Positions 35,291 through 44,295 are shown, counted from the stretch's first letter. The stretch is DNA of 64,000 bases from Leisingera sp. ANG-M1 (GCF_000813745.1 NZ_JWLC01000005.1:235115-299114); one strand, 5' to 3'. Made by a program: numbers and translations. The notes: a model not told the origin generated them from the sequence alone.

Positions 35291-35406
35291 TTGCCCGGTT
35301 GCCAGACCGGGCAGCGCCCGTCCCGCCCCCCCCGGGCATGTCGGAGGCGTGCTTCCAGCACGACGCGGGCGCTTCGCTTCCCACCCCGCCGGGCCGGGCG
35401 CTGCCC
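35291..35406 (+). repeat. GC-rich palindromic repeat, copy 2 (right of the AT-rich insert)
   Basis: CCGGGCAGCGCCCG (35307-35320) near the left end and CCGGGCGCTGCCC (35394-35406) at the right end, the same layout and orientation as the copy at 34165. The rest of the gap 35229-35560 shows no gene. Confidence 0.7.
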
Positions 35407-35560
35407 TCCGCGTGAAGAGGCAACCTCACCGCCCCGGCCAAAACCCGCCGATCCCCATGCGCCAAGCTCCGCCGGTTCCGGCCTCCCGCCGCCGCCCCGG
35501 CTGATAACCCGCCGCAAAACTGCTATCCTCCCTCTAGCCAAACTTTCGGAGGATGGCCTC

Positions 35561-35818
35561 ATGACACCCCAAAAAGTGAAACTCACCACCCTGGCCGCAG
35601 CGCTGTGCCTGCTGGCCTCACCGGCGCTCTCCGGCCAGTGCCCGGCGGATATTGCTGCCATCGACGCGGCGATTGCCGCCGGAACCGACCTCAGCGACGC
35701 GGACCTGGCCACGGTTCAGGACCTGCGCGACGAGGGGCAAAGCCTGCATGACGGCGGCGATCATGCGTCCTCAGTGGCCATTCTGGCCGAGGCCAAAGCG
35801 ATGCTGGGGATTGAATAG
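35561..35818 (+). CDS. Small exported protein of unknown function
   Basis: Protein of 85 residues with a signal peptide (MTPQKVKLTTLAAALCLLASPALSG). The mature part is short and acidic, CPADIAAIDAAIAAGTDLSDADLATVQDLRDEGQSLHDGGDHASSVAILAEAKAMLGIE, and looks like a single helical hairpin. CGGAGGA supplies a good ribosome-binding site 8 bases before the ATG. It returns to the GC-rich, core-like composition. I do not recognise a named family. A bidirectional terminator follows. Confidence 0.75.
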   Translation: MTPQKVKLTTLAAALCLLASPALSGQCPADIAAIDAAIAAGTDLSDADLATVQDLRDEGQSLHDGGDHASSVAILAEAKAMLGIE

Positions 35819-35832
35819 CCCCCGCAAAAGAA

Positions 35833-35858
35833 AACGCCCGGCGGCTGGGCCGGGCGTT
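35833..35858. terminator. Bidirectional rho-independent terminator
   Basis: AACGCCCGGC (35833-35842) pairs with GCCGGGCGTT (35849-35858) between two convergent small genes. Confidence 0.88.
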
Positions 35859-35873
35859 CCTGAAAACAAAACC

Positions 35874-36011
35874 TTACAGCGCGTCCTGCACGTCCTGCGC
35901 CGCGCCGCTGATCGCCTGGCCGGCCTTGGAAATGTCGCGCCCGGCGCCCTTGGCAGTCTCGCAGGCCGCAAGCCCCAGCAGCATCAGCCCCATTGCAAAA
36001 ATCCGCATCAT
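35874..36011 (-). CDS. Entericidin-like lipoprotein
   Basis: Very short gene of 45 residues. MMRIFAMGLMLLGLAAC forms a lipoprotein signal with lipobox LAAC. The mature part ETAKGAGRDISKAGQAISGAAQDVQDAL has the GxGxDIxxxGxxI pattern of the entericidin A/B family, small membrane lipoproteins linked in E. coli to a toxin-antidote pair controlling lysis. Only one copy is present, so no antidote pair is seen. The ATG at 36011 (or the adjacent one at 36008) follows GGAGCCGTC. It is convergent with the small exported protein gene. Confidence 0.82.
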   Translation of the reverse strand: MMRIFAMGLMLLGLAACETAKGAGRDISKAGQAISGAAQDVQDAL

Positions 36012-36241
36012 CGCGACGGCTCCTTACCTTTGTCCAAATTGCTGCCCTGCGGTGTAGCAAGCCGCCCCGGCGCGGGCCAGCCCATTTGCAGCAGCAGCCG
36101 CAGCGCCGCAGGCATTTACCAAAAATTCGCAACTTATAGGTTAGTGAGTCCCCCGAAAATCGCGAGTATATTGATCTGTATCAAGGTTGTAGCTTTGACG
36201 TCGCGGCAGGTTGCCCGCGACTTGAGCTGGAGGGTGTGTGA

Positions 36242-36556
36242 ATGAACTTTTCTCATAGAAAGCAAACACTTGAGGTTCGCCGGCTGGAACTGGCCGGTCT
36301 CTTGGCAAATGCCGGGCTGAAACTGGAGGGGGCCGCCCCCCGGTCCGGGCTGCATCAGATGCCGCGGGTGCCCGGCACTGGCGCCTTTGAAATGCCGGCC
36401 GCGGCCAGCCTCGAGGAGCTGCGCCGCATTGATGCGGCACTGGCCCGCCTGCGCGAGGGCTCCTACGGCTACTGCCAGATCTGCGGCGACAACATCGGCG
36501 ACGATTGGCTGGACGAGCGTCCGGCATCGCCGTTCTGCAAAAGCTGCGCGCTGTAA
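36242..36556 (+). CDS. TraR/DksA family zinc-finger protein
   Basis: RNA-polymerase-binding-type protein of 104 residues. The C-terminal four-cysteine zinc finger is intact (Cys78, Cys81, Cys99, Cys102 in YCQICG and FCKSC), preceded by the typical helix LRRIDAALARLREGSYGYC. The N-terminal coiled coil is shorter than in full DksA and its tip lacks the DxxDxA acidic motif, so it is a small DksA-like or TraR-like regulator rather than true DksA. It stands alone behind an AT-rich upstream region. Role in stringent-type control is inferred. Confidence 0.85.
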   Translation: MNFSHRKQTLEVRRLELAGLLANAGLKLEGAAPRSGLHQMPRVPGTGAFEMPAAASLEELRRIDAALARLREGSYGYCQICGDNIGDDWLDERPASPFCKSCAL

Positions 36557-36756
36557 CGCCGCGCCCTGTTTGCTACCCCGGCCAGCGGCTCCTAGGACCG
36601 CTGGCTTTTTGCTGCCCGGCGGGCCCGGAAAACGCGGCGGCAGTTGTCCCGCTGCCGCACTGCACTACTTTAGCCATTCGCGCCACAGGCCCCGTTGCCG
36701 AGGTGGCCGGGATATGTCACAACCTGCCTAACCGACTGAACACATGAGTTTAGCAG

Positions 36757-37410
36757 ATGCCCGATTTCACTGAGCGCCGCCGCATGATGGTGGATACCCA
36801 GATCCGTCCGTCGGATGTGACCAAATACCCGATTATCGAAGCCATGCTGGCGGTGCCGCGCGAACAGTTCGTGCCCGATGCGCAGGCCGAAGCGGCTTAC
36901 GCCGATCAGAATGTGGATCTGGGCGGCGGCCGGGTGCTGCTGGAGCCGCGCACCCTGGCCAAGATGCTGGATGCGGTGGATATCCAGAGCGACGAACTGG
37001 TGCTCGATGCGGCCTGCGGGCTGGGCTACTCCACCGCGGTGACGGCCCGGGTTGCGCAGATGGTGATCGGTGTCGAGGAAGACGAAGACATGGCTGCGGA
37101 TGCGCAGGCGCTGCTTTCCGAGACCGGGGCGGATAATGCAATTGTCCATACCGGACCGCTGGCGGAAGGCGCGGCAGAGCACGGGCCTTATGACGTGATC
37201 CTGGTGCAGGGCGGGGCGGAAGAGCTGCCCGCGGCGCTGCTGGAGCAGCTCAAGGACGGCGGCCGGATTGCGGCGCTGATGATGAGCGGCGCGCTTGGCG
37301 AAGTGAAGATCGGCTACAAGAGCGGCGGCCGGATCTCCTGGCGGTTTGCCTTCAATGCCGGCGCACCGGTGCTGCCGGGCTTTGCCGCAGAACGGGATTT
37401 TGCGCTCTGA
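36757..37410 (+). CDS. Protein-L-isoaspartate O-methyltransferase-like protein
   Basis: SAM-dependent methyltransferase of the PCMT family, 217 residues. MVDTQIRPSDVTKYPIIEAMLAVPREQFVP is the family N-terminal block; VLDAACGLGYSTAVTARVA is the SAM-binding motif I (about 80-98) in which GCG or GTGSG is replaced by ACGLG. YDVILVQGGAEELP is motif post-I/II. In Rhodobacteraceae this version is regularly followed by a TolC gene, as here (134 bases). Whether it repairs isoaspartate or has another substrate is uncertain because the active-site region diverges from E. coli Pcm. Confidence 0.84.
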   Translation: MPDFTERRRMMVDTQIRPSDVTKYPIIEAMLAVPREQFVPDAQAEAAYADQNVDLGGGRVLLEPRTLAKMLDAVDIQSDELVLDAACGLGYSTAVTARVAQMVIGVEEDEDMAADAQALLSETGADNAIVHTGPLAEGAAEHGPYDVILVQGGAEELPAALLEQLKDGGRIAALMMSGALGEVKIGYKSGGRISWRFAFNAGAPVLPGFAAERDFAL

Positions 37411-37544
37411 CCCGGTTGCGGGCAGAAGCGGCGGCTGGGGGGCGCAGCCGGATTTGAAGGGGAGAGACCGGGCGCCGGATTGATGCGCCCGGACTGCGGA
37501 GAAACTCACCGCGGCTGGCGGCGCGGCAAAAGATAAGGCAACCG

Positions 37545-38951
37545 ATGCGAATGAAATTTCCGGCGAGTGTGTTTAAGGCTTTTGTGTTTGCCGGCGGCGT
37601 GACCGCCACGGCCCTGATGCCGCTGAAGGCAGCGGCAGACAACCTGTCCGATGCGATGATCGGCGCCTACAAGACCAGCGGCCTGCTGGAACAGAACCGG
37701 GCGCTGCTGCGGGCGGCAGACGAGGATGTGGCGATTGCCGTTTCACGGCTGCGCCCGCTGATCGAATGGACCGTATCCGCGGTAAACACCTACAGCGAGT
37801 TCAGCCAGGAACCGACGCAGAACACACTGTCCACTCAATTGGAGCTGACCCAGCTGCTCTATGATGGCGGCGCAACCCGGATGAGCAAGCTGTCGGCGCA
37901 GGAGACGGTTCTGGCCACCCGCCAGGCGCTGCTGAGTGTCGAACAGGATGTGCTGTTCAGTGCGGTGCAGGCCTATGTGGGCGTTCTGCAGGGGCAGGAG
38001 AATGTGGCGCTGCGCCGCAACAACCTGCGCCTTCTCCAAGAAGAACTCAAAGCCGCCCAAGACCGGTTTGAAGTAGGGGAAGTGACCCGCACGGATGTCG
38101 CGCTGGCAGAAAGCCGCGTTGCGGCGGCCCGGGCTAACCTGACAGACGCAGAAGGCACGCTTCTGACGGCCAGGGCGACCTATCAGCAGGTCGTTGGACG
38201 GGCGCCGGGTGCCATTGCAGGGCAGCCGGCCTTGCCGCGCCAGACGGTCTCGCTCAATCAGGCTCAGGCAGTGGCGATCAAGAACCAGCCGGATCTGCTG
38301 TCGCGGCAGCATTTTGTCAAGGCCAGTGAGTATGACCTTGCCGCTGCAACGGCCGGACTGGGGCCAAGGGCGAACCTGCAGGCTAGCGTGGGCTTGAGTG
38401 AAGACACTCATGAAAGGTTTGACACGAATGAGACCTCCAGCATCGGCATCACGCTGACCCAGGAGCTCTACGCCGGCGGCCGCAATTCAGCGACCCGCCG
38501 CCGGGCAATTGCCACATCGGATGCGCAGCGGGGACTGCTGATCAATACGCAGCGGGTTGTGCGTCAGAATGTTAGCTCAGCCTTCTTTAATGTCGAAACG
38601 GCGCGCGTCAGCCTGATTTCCTCCAACGAACGGGTGCGTGCGGCCAAGGTGGCCTTTGACGGCATCCGCGAGGAAGCCACTCTTGGCGCCCGCACCACGC
38701 TGGACGTGCTGCAGGCGGAGCAGGAATACCTTGATGCTCAGACCGAGCAGGTGAACGCCCGTGCCAACCAGGCCATCGCTGCCTATCAGCTGCTGCAGGC
38801 GCAGGGGCTGCTGACGGCCGAGCACCTGGGGCTGGCGGTCGAAATTTATGACCCGACGCTCTATTACAATCTGGTCAAAGATGCGCCCGCGCATGTCAGC
38901 AAACGCGGCAAGGATCTGGACCGCGTGCTCAAGGCCTTGGGGCGGAACTGA
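37545..38951 (+). CDS. tolC: TolC family outer-membrane channel protein
   Basis: Outer-membrane exit duct for type I secretion and efflux systems. The 468 residues start with a signal peptide (about 1-30, ending LKAAA) and show the two structural repeats of the family: LELTQLLYDGGATRMSKLSAQE and ITLTQELYAGGRNSATRRRA, each with the conserved YDGG or YAGG turn. Long heptad-rich helices separate them (about 90-200 and 300-410). The protein is presumably shared by several transporters, since none is adjacent. Its usual upstream neighbour, the PCMT-like gene, is present. Confidence 0.94.
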   Translation: MRMKFPASVFKAFVFAGGVTATALMPLKAAADNLSDAMIGAYKTSGLLEQNRALLRAADEDVAIAVSRLRPLIEWTVSAVNTYSEFSQEPTQNTLSTQLELTQLLYDGGATRMSKLSAQETVLATRQALLSVEQDVLFSAVQAYVGVLQGQENVALRRNNLRLLQEELKAAQDRFEVGEVTRTDVALAESRVAAARANLTDAEGTLLTARATYQQVVGRAPGAIAGQPALPRQTVSLNQAQAVAIKNQPDLLSRQHFVKASEYDLAAATAGLGPRANLQASVGLSEDTHERFDTNETSSIGITLTQELYAGGRNSATRRRAIATSDAQRGLLINTQRVVRQNVSSAFFNVETARVSLISSNERVRAAKVAFDGIREEATLGARTTLDVLQAEQEYLDAQTEQVNARANQAIAAYQLLQAQGLLTAEHLGLAVEIYDPTLYYNLVKDAPAHVSKRGKDLDRVLKALGRN

Positions 38952-39025
38952 CAATTGTTGCTACCGGTTGTGCGGTGACGGGAAGGCCGCTACACTCTCT
39001 TCAAGAGGCAAGAGTGGTTCATAAA

Positions 39026-40114
39026 ATGTCCGACCCCGTTACCCATGCCGAGATTGAAGATGTGCTGTCGTCAATCCGCCGCCTGGTAAGTGATGACAAC
39101 CGCAGCCAGCCTGCAGCGCCGGAACCGGCCGCGCGGCTGGTGCTGACCCCGGCACTGCGGGTGCAGGAGCCGGAAGACCTGGATCAGGACGATGCACCGG
39201 CGGAACAGCCAGAGCCGGAAACTGGCAGCGGTGCCGCTGCCGGATCGGTGCCGGAAGCGGCAGAGGCCGGTTTCGCCGGAGACAGCGAAGAGACGGCTGA
39301 GCAATCCTCCCCCGTAGACGGGGAGGCAGAGGAAACGGCCAGGGCCGAAGCGGCTCTGGAGGCCGAGCCGCCCATCGCCTTCCGCCACCGGAGCGCGGAT
39401 CAGCTGGAAGAGACAGCCGGGCCGGAAGACGCAGGCCAGGAGGAGGGCAGCGCGCCGGACGTGCCTGTGCAGGAGCCAGAGCAGGATCCGGCAGCAGCGG
39501 ATGCCCCTTGGTCCGATCCCCAGGCCACGCTTTATGGCGCGGCAGCGGATGCCGCGCAGCTGAAGGGCAGCTCATCCGGGGCCGAAGCGGCCGAGGCTGA
39601 GCCGGAAGAAAATGCTGCCACTGCGGGTGCCCGGGCGGCGTCGGTTGTGCGCAAGATTGCTGAGCTGGAAGCCCGCAGCGGCGGCGCCGGGAACACTGCC
39701 CGGCAGCATTGGGAGCCGGACAGCCAGACCGAAGCGCCTTTTGCGGGCACGGGCGCAGATACCATCGAATGGCGCGACGAGCCGCTCTCGGCACGCCGCA
39801 TGGCCCCAAGTGAAGCGCCCGGCATAAATGAGAGCCCTGCCGACGGGGCTGCGGCCTCCGGGCCGGGCGGTGCTGCCGGCGAGTCACCGGAAAGCGCAGA
39901 GACCGTTGTGGAGGCAGCCTTTACCGGCGCTGCGCTGGAGGCGATGGCAGAAGCTGGTGACACCTACCTCGACGAGGACAGTTTGCGGGATCTGGTTGCA
40001 AGCATTGTCCGGGAGGAGCTGCAGGGACCGCTGGGGGAGCGCATCACCCGCAACGTGCGCAAACTCGTCCGCCGCGAAATACACCGTGCGCTGGCGGCGC
40101 ATGATCTTCTCTGA
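39026..40114 (+). CDS. PopZ-like polar organizing protein (DUF2497)
   Basis: Protein of 362 residues with three regions. The N-terminal motif MSDPVTHAEIEDVLSSIRRLVSDD matches the short conserved helix of the DUF2497/PopZ family. A very long acidic, Pro/Ala/Glu-rich disordered linker follows (about 30-310). The C-terminal helical block LRDLVASIVREELQGPLGER and the basic RKLVRREIHRALAAHD follow the PopZ oligomerisation-domain pattern. PopZ forms the polar matrix that anchors centromeres in Caulobacter; the same role here is inferred. The linker is much longer than in Caulobacter PopZ. The ATG at 39026 starts exactly at the conserved motif. Confidence 0.68.
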   Translation: MSDPVTHAEIEDVLSSIRRLVSDDNRSQPAAPEPAARLVLTPALRVQEPEDLDQDDAPAEQPEPETGSGAAAGSVPEAAEAGFAGDSEETAEQSSPVDGEAEETARAEAALEAEPPIAFRHRSADQLEETAGPEDAGQEEGSAPDVPVQEPEQDPAAADAPWSDPQATLYGAAADAAQLKGSSSGAEAAEAEPEENAATAGARAASVVRKIAELEARSGGAGNTARQHWEPDSQTEAPFAGTGADTIEWRDEPLSARRMAPSEAPGINESPADGAAASGPGGAAGESPESAETVVEAAFTGAALEAMAEAGDTYLDEDSLRDLVASIVREELQGPLGERITRNVRKLVRREIHRALAAHDLL

Positions 40115-40127
40115 AGCGGTTGCTTCC

Positions 40128-40165
40128 TGACCCCCGGGAATATTGAAAGCAGAAACCAAGCGGCA
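40128..40165 (+). repeat. Degenerate ATATCCCGGG-type intergenic repeat
   Basis: ACCCCCGGGAATATTGAAAG then CAGAAACC resembles the CCCCGGGATATTTGAGGCAAGAGGAAAG half of the repeat at 14478, without the GC hairpin part. Weak copy. Confidence 0.4.
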
Positions 40166-40192
40166 GGGCGTTCCGGATGGAACGCCTTTTCC
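40166..40192 (+). terminator. Rho-independent terminator after the PopZ-like gene
   Basis: GGCGTTCC (40167-40174) pairs with GGAACGCC (40179-40186) around GGAT, followed by TTTTCC. Confidence 0.85.
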
Positions 40193-40247
40193 TTGCAATG
40201 CAGGGGGCAACTTGAGGGCCTATTAGGCCGTGTGGCTAGTGCCGCGA

Positions 40248-40334
40248 GGGGAAAAGCTCCCGCCCGGCTCGCGGCTTTTGAAAAAGCCTCTCGCCAGTTG
40301 GGCCCGGCGCCGCGCTGTGCGCGGCGCCGGGCCC
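40248..40334 (+). repeat. Two-hairpin intergenic element, copy 3
   Basis: Edge GGGGAAAAGCTCCCGCC, first hairpin GGCTTTT (40273-40279) / AAAAGCC (40282-40288), linker TCTCGCCAGTT, then a second hairpin with 16-base perfect arms (40300-40315 and 40319-40334) and a TGT loop. An inverted copy of the edge, GGCGGGCGCGGGAGCCCC, occurs downstream near 40373-40390. It lies at the 3' side of cobQ. Confidence 0.75.
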
Positions 40335-40407
40335 AAGGCCGCTGACGGTTCTGGCCCTGGCCAGGGCAGTCTGGCGGGCGCGGGAGCCCCGTTTCCCGGC
40401 GTCCGTG

Positions 40408-41862
40408 TCAGACGCGCACGGGCTGAGACAGCTTCAGCAGCTGGTCCAGGTCCATGTGGCGTTCCAAATGTTCAGCCAGCGCGTCCAGGGTTTCCTCGAC
40501 CCCGTCCTCATAGCCGGTCAGGCTTTCGTGGCCGAGCCCGCCAAGGAAGCTGGCGCGGAAGGCATCCGAGGAAAACAGCCCGTGCAGGTAGGAGCCTTTG
40601 ACCCGGCCGTCTGCCGAGGCGGCACCCTCGGCCCGGCCGCCGATGGTGAGCCAGGCGCGGCTGCAATCAGCGCCCTCGGTGCGGCCCATGTGGATTTCAT
40701 ACCCGCTCACCGGCAGGTTGCCGTCCCGGGTCACCGCCTCGGTCAGCGTCACCCGCTTTTCGCCCGCCATAACCGTGTGCACATCCAAAAGGCCCAGCCC
40801 GTCCACCTTGCCGGGCCGTCCGTCGACACCATCGGGGTCGTCAATGCTCTTGCCCAGCATCTGATAGCCGCCGCACAGGCCCAGCACATGGCCGCCGCGG
40901 CGGTGATGCGCCTGGATGTCGATGTCCCAGCCTTGGGCGCGCAAGTAGGCCAGGTCGCCGATGGTCGACTTGCTGCCGGGCAGGATGATCAGATCGGCAT
41001 CGCCGGGCAGGGCGCGGCCCGGCGGCACGATCTCCACCGTCACCTCCGGCTCGGCAGCCAGCGGATCGAGATCGTCGAAATTCGCCATCCGCTCCAGCTG
41101 CGGCACCACCACCTTGCAGGCGCCGCCCTGGCGCGATGCGATATCCATCATGTCTTCGGCCGGCAGCTTCCAGGCATCCCAGAACCACGGCACCACACCC
41201 AGAGAGGGCCAGCCCGTGCGCGCTGCAATATCGTCGCGGCCGGCATCAAACAGGCTGAGATCGCCGCGGAAGCGGTTCACCATGAAGCCTACGACCCGCT
41301 CCAGGTCATGGCGTTCAAGCACCGCCTTGGTGCCGACAATCTGCGCAATGACGCCGCCGCGGTGGATGTCGCCGGCAATCACTACCGGCACCTTGGCCGC
41401 ACAGGCAAAACCCATGTTGGCAATGTCATTCTTGCGCAGGTTGGTTTCGGCAGGCGAGCCTGCGCCCTCGATTAGCACCAGATCTGCCTCCGCGGCCAAG
41501 CGGCGGTAGCTTTCCAATGCCGCTTCCAGCAGGCCGGATTTGTCGCGCATGAACGATCCTGCGCCTTGGGTGCCGCGGCGTTTGCCCTGCACGATCACCT
41601 GGGCGCCGGTATCGGTCTCCGGCTTTAAAAGAACCGGGTTCATGTCAGTATGGGGCGGCCGCATCGCAGCGCGCGCCTGCAGTGCCTGGGCCCGGCCGAT
41701 CTCGCCGCCCTCGGGCGTGACGGCGGCATTGTTCGACATGTTCTGCGGCTTGAACGGCGCTACCTTCAGCCCGCGCCGGGTGTAGGCCCGCGCCAGCCCC
41801 GCCACGATGAGCGACTTGCCGACATTGCTGCCGGTGCCCTGGATCATGATTGAACGCGCCAT
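40408..41862 (-). CDS. cobQ: Cobyric acid synthase
   Basis: ATP- and glutamine-dependent amidase that amidates four carboxyl groups of adenosylcobyrinic diamide during B12 synthesis. The 484 residues start [17 protein letters not shown], which contains the ATP-binding P-loop-like GTGSNVGKS, followed by [10 protein letters not shown], another family block. The C-terminal glutaminase domain has the Cys in [11 protein letters not shown] and the His in GSYLHGLF. The start at 41862 fits the family; the longer frame adds an unrelated 14 residues. No other cob gene is in the window, and I see no cobalamin riboswitch in the 194 bases upstream. Confidence 0.96.
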   Translation of the reverse strand: MARSIMIQGTGSNVGKSLIVAGLARAYTRRGLKVAPFKPQNMSNNAAVTPEGGEIGRAQALQARAAMRPPHTDMNPVLLKPETDTGAQVIVQGKRRGTQGAGSFMRDKSGLLEAALESYRRLAAEADLVLIEGAGSPAETNLRKNDIANMGFACAAKVPVVIAGDIHRGGVIAQIVGTKAVLERHDLERVVGFMVNRFRGDLSLFDAGRDDIAARTGWPSLGVVPWFWDAWKLPAEDMMDIASRQGGACKVVVPQLERMANFDDLDPLAAEPEVTVEIVPPGRALPGDADLIILPGSKSTIGDLAYLRAQGWDIDIQAHHRRGGHVLGLCGGYQMLGKSIDDPDGVDGRPGKVDGLGLLDVHTVMAGEKRVTLTEAVTRDGNLPVSGYEIHMGRTEGADCSRAWLTIGGRAEGAASADGRVKGSYLHGLFSSDAFRASFLGGLGHESLTGYEDGVEETLDALAEHLERHMDLDQLLKLSQPVRV

Positions 41863-42000
41863 TGCCGACTCCCTGCCTTGGCCTTCTCTGTCAAAGGCTT
41901 CCATAGCAGGTTAGGCCGCGCCGTCTATGGGCGCTGTGCCGGAAGCGCCAGCGCACCGTCTGCGCGCGACGGCTTGACCTGGCGGCAAACGCCTGCGGGC

Positions 42001-42034
42001 AAAAAGAAAAACGCGCCCCAAGGGGACGCGCTTT
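42001..42034. terminator. Rho-independent terminator
   Basis: CGCGCCCC / GGGGACGCG hairpin (42012-42030, one bulged A) beside an A-run that reads as a T-run on the minus strand, just past the DUF6280-like gene. Confidence 0.75.
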
Positions 42035-42056
42035 TCAGCAAGGCAGGCAGAAGTCC

Positions 42057-42374
42057 TTAGGCGGCTTCAGCCTGCGCAGCGTTGCGGCGTTCGCTTTCTT
42101 CACGCGACAGCGCAACCGAGGTCCGCACACCGCGGCCCACGAAGTCCATCAGGCCTTCCACAACCCGCTCGTTCGGGTCGATACCTGCGCAGGACAGCAC
42201 TTCGCGGCCATCGCGCGAGCGTGCCCAGCGGGCGATTTGTTCCGGGCCATTGCCGTATTTCTTGTCGTCGGCGATGGCATCATCCAGTGCGGCCAGCACA
42301 ACGGCTGCAAACAATTTGCGAGCCCTGTTGCCCTGTTCGTTATTATAAGCGGTGCCGTCTACGAAATCTCGCAT
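42057..42374 (-). CDS. Conserved small protein (DUF6280-like)
   Basis: Protein of 105 residues: MRDFVDGTAYNNEQGNRARKLFAAVVLAALDDAIADDKKYGNG, then a WARSRDGREVLSCAGIDPNERVVEGLMDFVGRGVRTS segment. It appears to be strongly conserved among Rhodobacteraceae and I associate it with DUF6280, though that label is from memory. No signal peptide, no membrane segment; one Cys. The role is unknown. It is divergent from efp, with 219 bases between them, and is closed by a terminator. Confidence 0.8.
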   Translation of the reverse strand: MRDFVDGTAYNNEQGNRARKLFAAVVLAALDDAIADDKKYGNGPEQIARWARSRDGREVLSCAGIDPNERVVEGLMDFVGRGVRTSVALSREESERRNAAQAEAA

Positions 42375-42593
42375 CTCGCATCCTTTGTTGTTCTTGCTAT
42401 TGCAATTTTCGGCGTAGCGCTGCTTATGGCGGAATTGTGACGATTCGGGTAGCCCGCAGATGCATAGCTTTCATGCAAATTGCGCATACCTTATTCACAG
42501 ATCCTCCATACCATATCCTTGTCTTGCCAGCAGCCGACCTGCCAGATATAGGGGCTTGCAAGTTTTCAACAACCATCCGAAAGGCATTTTCCC

Positions 42594-43157
42594 ATGCCCA
42601 AGATCAACGGTAACGAAATCCGTCCCGGCAACGTTTTGGAACATAATGACGGTTTGTGGGCAGCGGTGAAGGTCGATCACGTCAAGCCCGGCAAAGGCGG
42701 CGCCTTTGCCCAGGTCGAACTGCGCAATCTGCGCAACGGCTCGAAGCTGAACGAACGCTTCCGTTCCGCCGACAAGGTGGAGCGCGTGCGGCTTGAGCAG
42801 AAAGACCAGCAGTTCCTCTATGAGAGCGACGGCATGCTGGTATTCATGGATGCCGAAACCTACGAGCAGATCGAACTGCCCGCGGACCTGCTGGGCGACC
42901 GCCGCCCGTTCCTGCAGGACGGCATGACCATCGTCGTCGAATTCTACGAGTCGGAAGCGCTGAACGCCACCGTGCCGCAGAAAGTGACCTGCAAGATCGT
43001 CGAGACCGAGCCGGTTGTGAAAGGCCAGACCGCGGCCAACTCCTTCAAGCCCGCGATCCTGGACAACGGCGTGAAGGTCATGGTGCCGCCGTTTGTCGGC
43101 CAGGACGAGATGATCGTGGTCAACACCGAGACCATGGAATACTCCGAACGCGCCTGA
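42594..43157 (+). CDS. efp: Elongation factor P
   Basis: Translation factor that relieves ribosome stalling at polyproline motifs. The 187 residues contain the KOW-like N-terminal domain (1-64), with [11 protein letters not shown] carrying the modifiable lysine at position 34, and two OB-type domains after it. The conserved Lys34 points to the EpmA/B-type beta-lysylation system or an unmodified form rather than the arginine-type EF-P; no modifying enzyme is in the window. A terminator follows 24 bases after the stop. Confidence 0.97.
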   Translation: MPKINGNEIRPGNVLEHNDGLWAAVKVDHVKPGKGGAFAQVELRNLRNGSKLNERFRSADKVERVRLEQKDQQFLYESDGMLVFMDAETYEQIELPADLLGDRRPFLQDGMTIVVEFYESEALNATVPQKVTCKIVETEPVVKGQTAANSFKPAILDNGVKVMVPPFVGQDEMIVVNTETMEYSERA

Positions 43158-43180
43158 CCGCTGCCGGAAGCCTGATATAG

Positions 43181-43208
43181 AAAGCCGTCCCTTTGGGGCG
43201 GCTTTTTT
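43181..43208 (+). terminator. Rho-independent terminator after efp
   Basis: AAAGCCG (43181-43187) pairs with CGGCTTT (about 43199-43205) with additional inner C/G pairs, followed by Ts. Confidence 0.88.
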
Positions 43209-43253
43209 GCTGGCAGAAGCTCCTTGGCAGAGTTCCCGGTTCATGGTTGGGCA

Positions 43254-43336
43254 GGGCAGGGCTCCCGCGCCTGGCGGCGTGCCTTGGCTGCGCCAAATCC
43301 CTTGCAGCCTTGGGCGTGGCACCGCTTACGCGGTGC
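43254..43336 (+). repeat. Two-hairpin intergenic element, copy 4 (degenerate)
   Basis: Edge GGGCAGGGCTCCCGC, a loose first hairpin (TGGCG / CGCCA), linker CCCTTGCAGCCTTGGGCGTG, and second hairpin GCACCGC / GCGGTGC (about 43319-43336). The linker is close to that of the copy at 17391. It occupies the middle of the 334-base gap 43158-43491; the rest shows no gene. Confidence 0.55.
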
Positions 43337-43491
43337 AGAAGGCTGCTGAGAGGTACTTGGGGGCAGAACCCGCCTTCAAGGGCTTGTTCGATTGTACCGG
43401 CGCCGTGCCGCGTCAACGGTGAACCGCGCTTGCCAGCACGGCCGCCGGGCGGCGGCTCTTGACCCGGCAAGTTGCAAGTCGTGCGCGGGGG

Positions 43492-44295
43492 CTAAAGGCC
43501 CAATGCTGAAAGCCTGGCTTCGACCATGCCCCGGTATCCCGCACCGAAAAGCCGCAGATGCACCAGCGCAGGCCAGAGCTGGTAGATGCAGCGGCGCATT
43601 TCATGGCCGGGAGCCAGTGCCCCGTAGCCTGCATAGAAGTCTGCAGGCGGCGTGCCGAACAGATGCAGCATCGCCAAGTCAACTTCGGCATGGCCGAAAT
43701 AGCAGGCCGGGTCGATCAAGTAGGCGGCGGCACTGCTGAACAGCACGTTGCCGGTCCACAGATCCCCATGAAGCAGTGCGGGCGGGGGTGCGTTCGGCAG
43801 CAGCTCCGGCAGCTTCAGGCAAATGGCTTCGACGCGCTGCCGCAGATCGCGGGGCAATGCGCCTGGGTCCGCCAGCAGCCGGCGGCGGGCCCAGAACTCG
43901 GGCCAGTTCTGCAGAGGGGAATTCGGAACCTCCACCTGACCGAAGGCGTAGTCATTGGACCAGCCGTAATGCTGCCCGGCGGTTGAATGCAGCTGCCGCA
44001 GGGCTGTGCCCAAAGCCCGCCACCTGGCGGCGGTAGGCGGTGTTTCGTCCAATGCCTCCATCAGCAGCAGGCAGCCTGTCACCGCCAGAACCTCGGGCGC
44101 AGGCACCCCCGCCGAGCGGATGGCTAGCAGCATCCTGGCTTCCTGCGCTGCCAGCGGGCCGGATTTGGCCACCACCTGACGGCCATCGCGCAGCTCCAGA
44201 AGATGGACCTCGGAGAGGTCGCCGCCATGCAGCGGGCGGGTACGCGCGACTTCCGCACCCAGCAGGGAATGTACAGTCTCTTCCAGCTCGCTCAC
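43492..44295 (-). CDS. Fructosamine kinase family protein
   Basis: Kinase-fold protein of 267 residues that phosphorylates ketosamines (sugar-modified amines) so that they decompose, a protein-deglycation step. The N-terminal lobe holds VVAKSG (ATP-lysine) and LLLMEAL (hinge). The catalytic loop is LLHGDLWTGNVLFSS and the metal-binding IDPACYFGHAEVDLAML replaces the DFG motif, both typical of fructosamine/ketosamine-3-kinases. It overlaps ygfZ by 4 bases, which suggests cotranscription with that iron-sulfur/folate-related gene. The true substrate in bacteria is uncertain. Confidence 0.9.
   Translation of the reverse strand: MSELEETVHSLLGAEVARTRPLHGGDLSEVHLLELRDGRQVVAKSGPLAAQEARMLLAIRSAGVPAPEVLAVTGCLLLMEALDETPPTAARWRALGTALRQLHSTAGQHYGWSNDYAFGQVEVPNSPLQNWPEFWARRRLLADPGALPRDLRQRVEAICLKLPELLPNAPPPALLHGDLWTGNVLFSSAAAYLIDPACYFGHAEVDLAMLHLFGTPPADFYAGYGALAPGHEMRRCIYQLWPALVHLRLFGAGYRGMVEARLSALGL

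Noticed and set aside
41863..42056. Cobalamin riboswitch upstream of cobQ
   Set aside because: No B12-box-like sequence or suitable multi-stem structure was seen in the 194 bases.
43254..43336. Small protein-coding genes in the efp downstream gap
   Set aside because: Frames there cover the degenerate two-hairpin element and have no ribosome-binding site.
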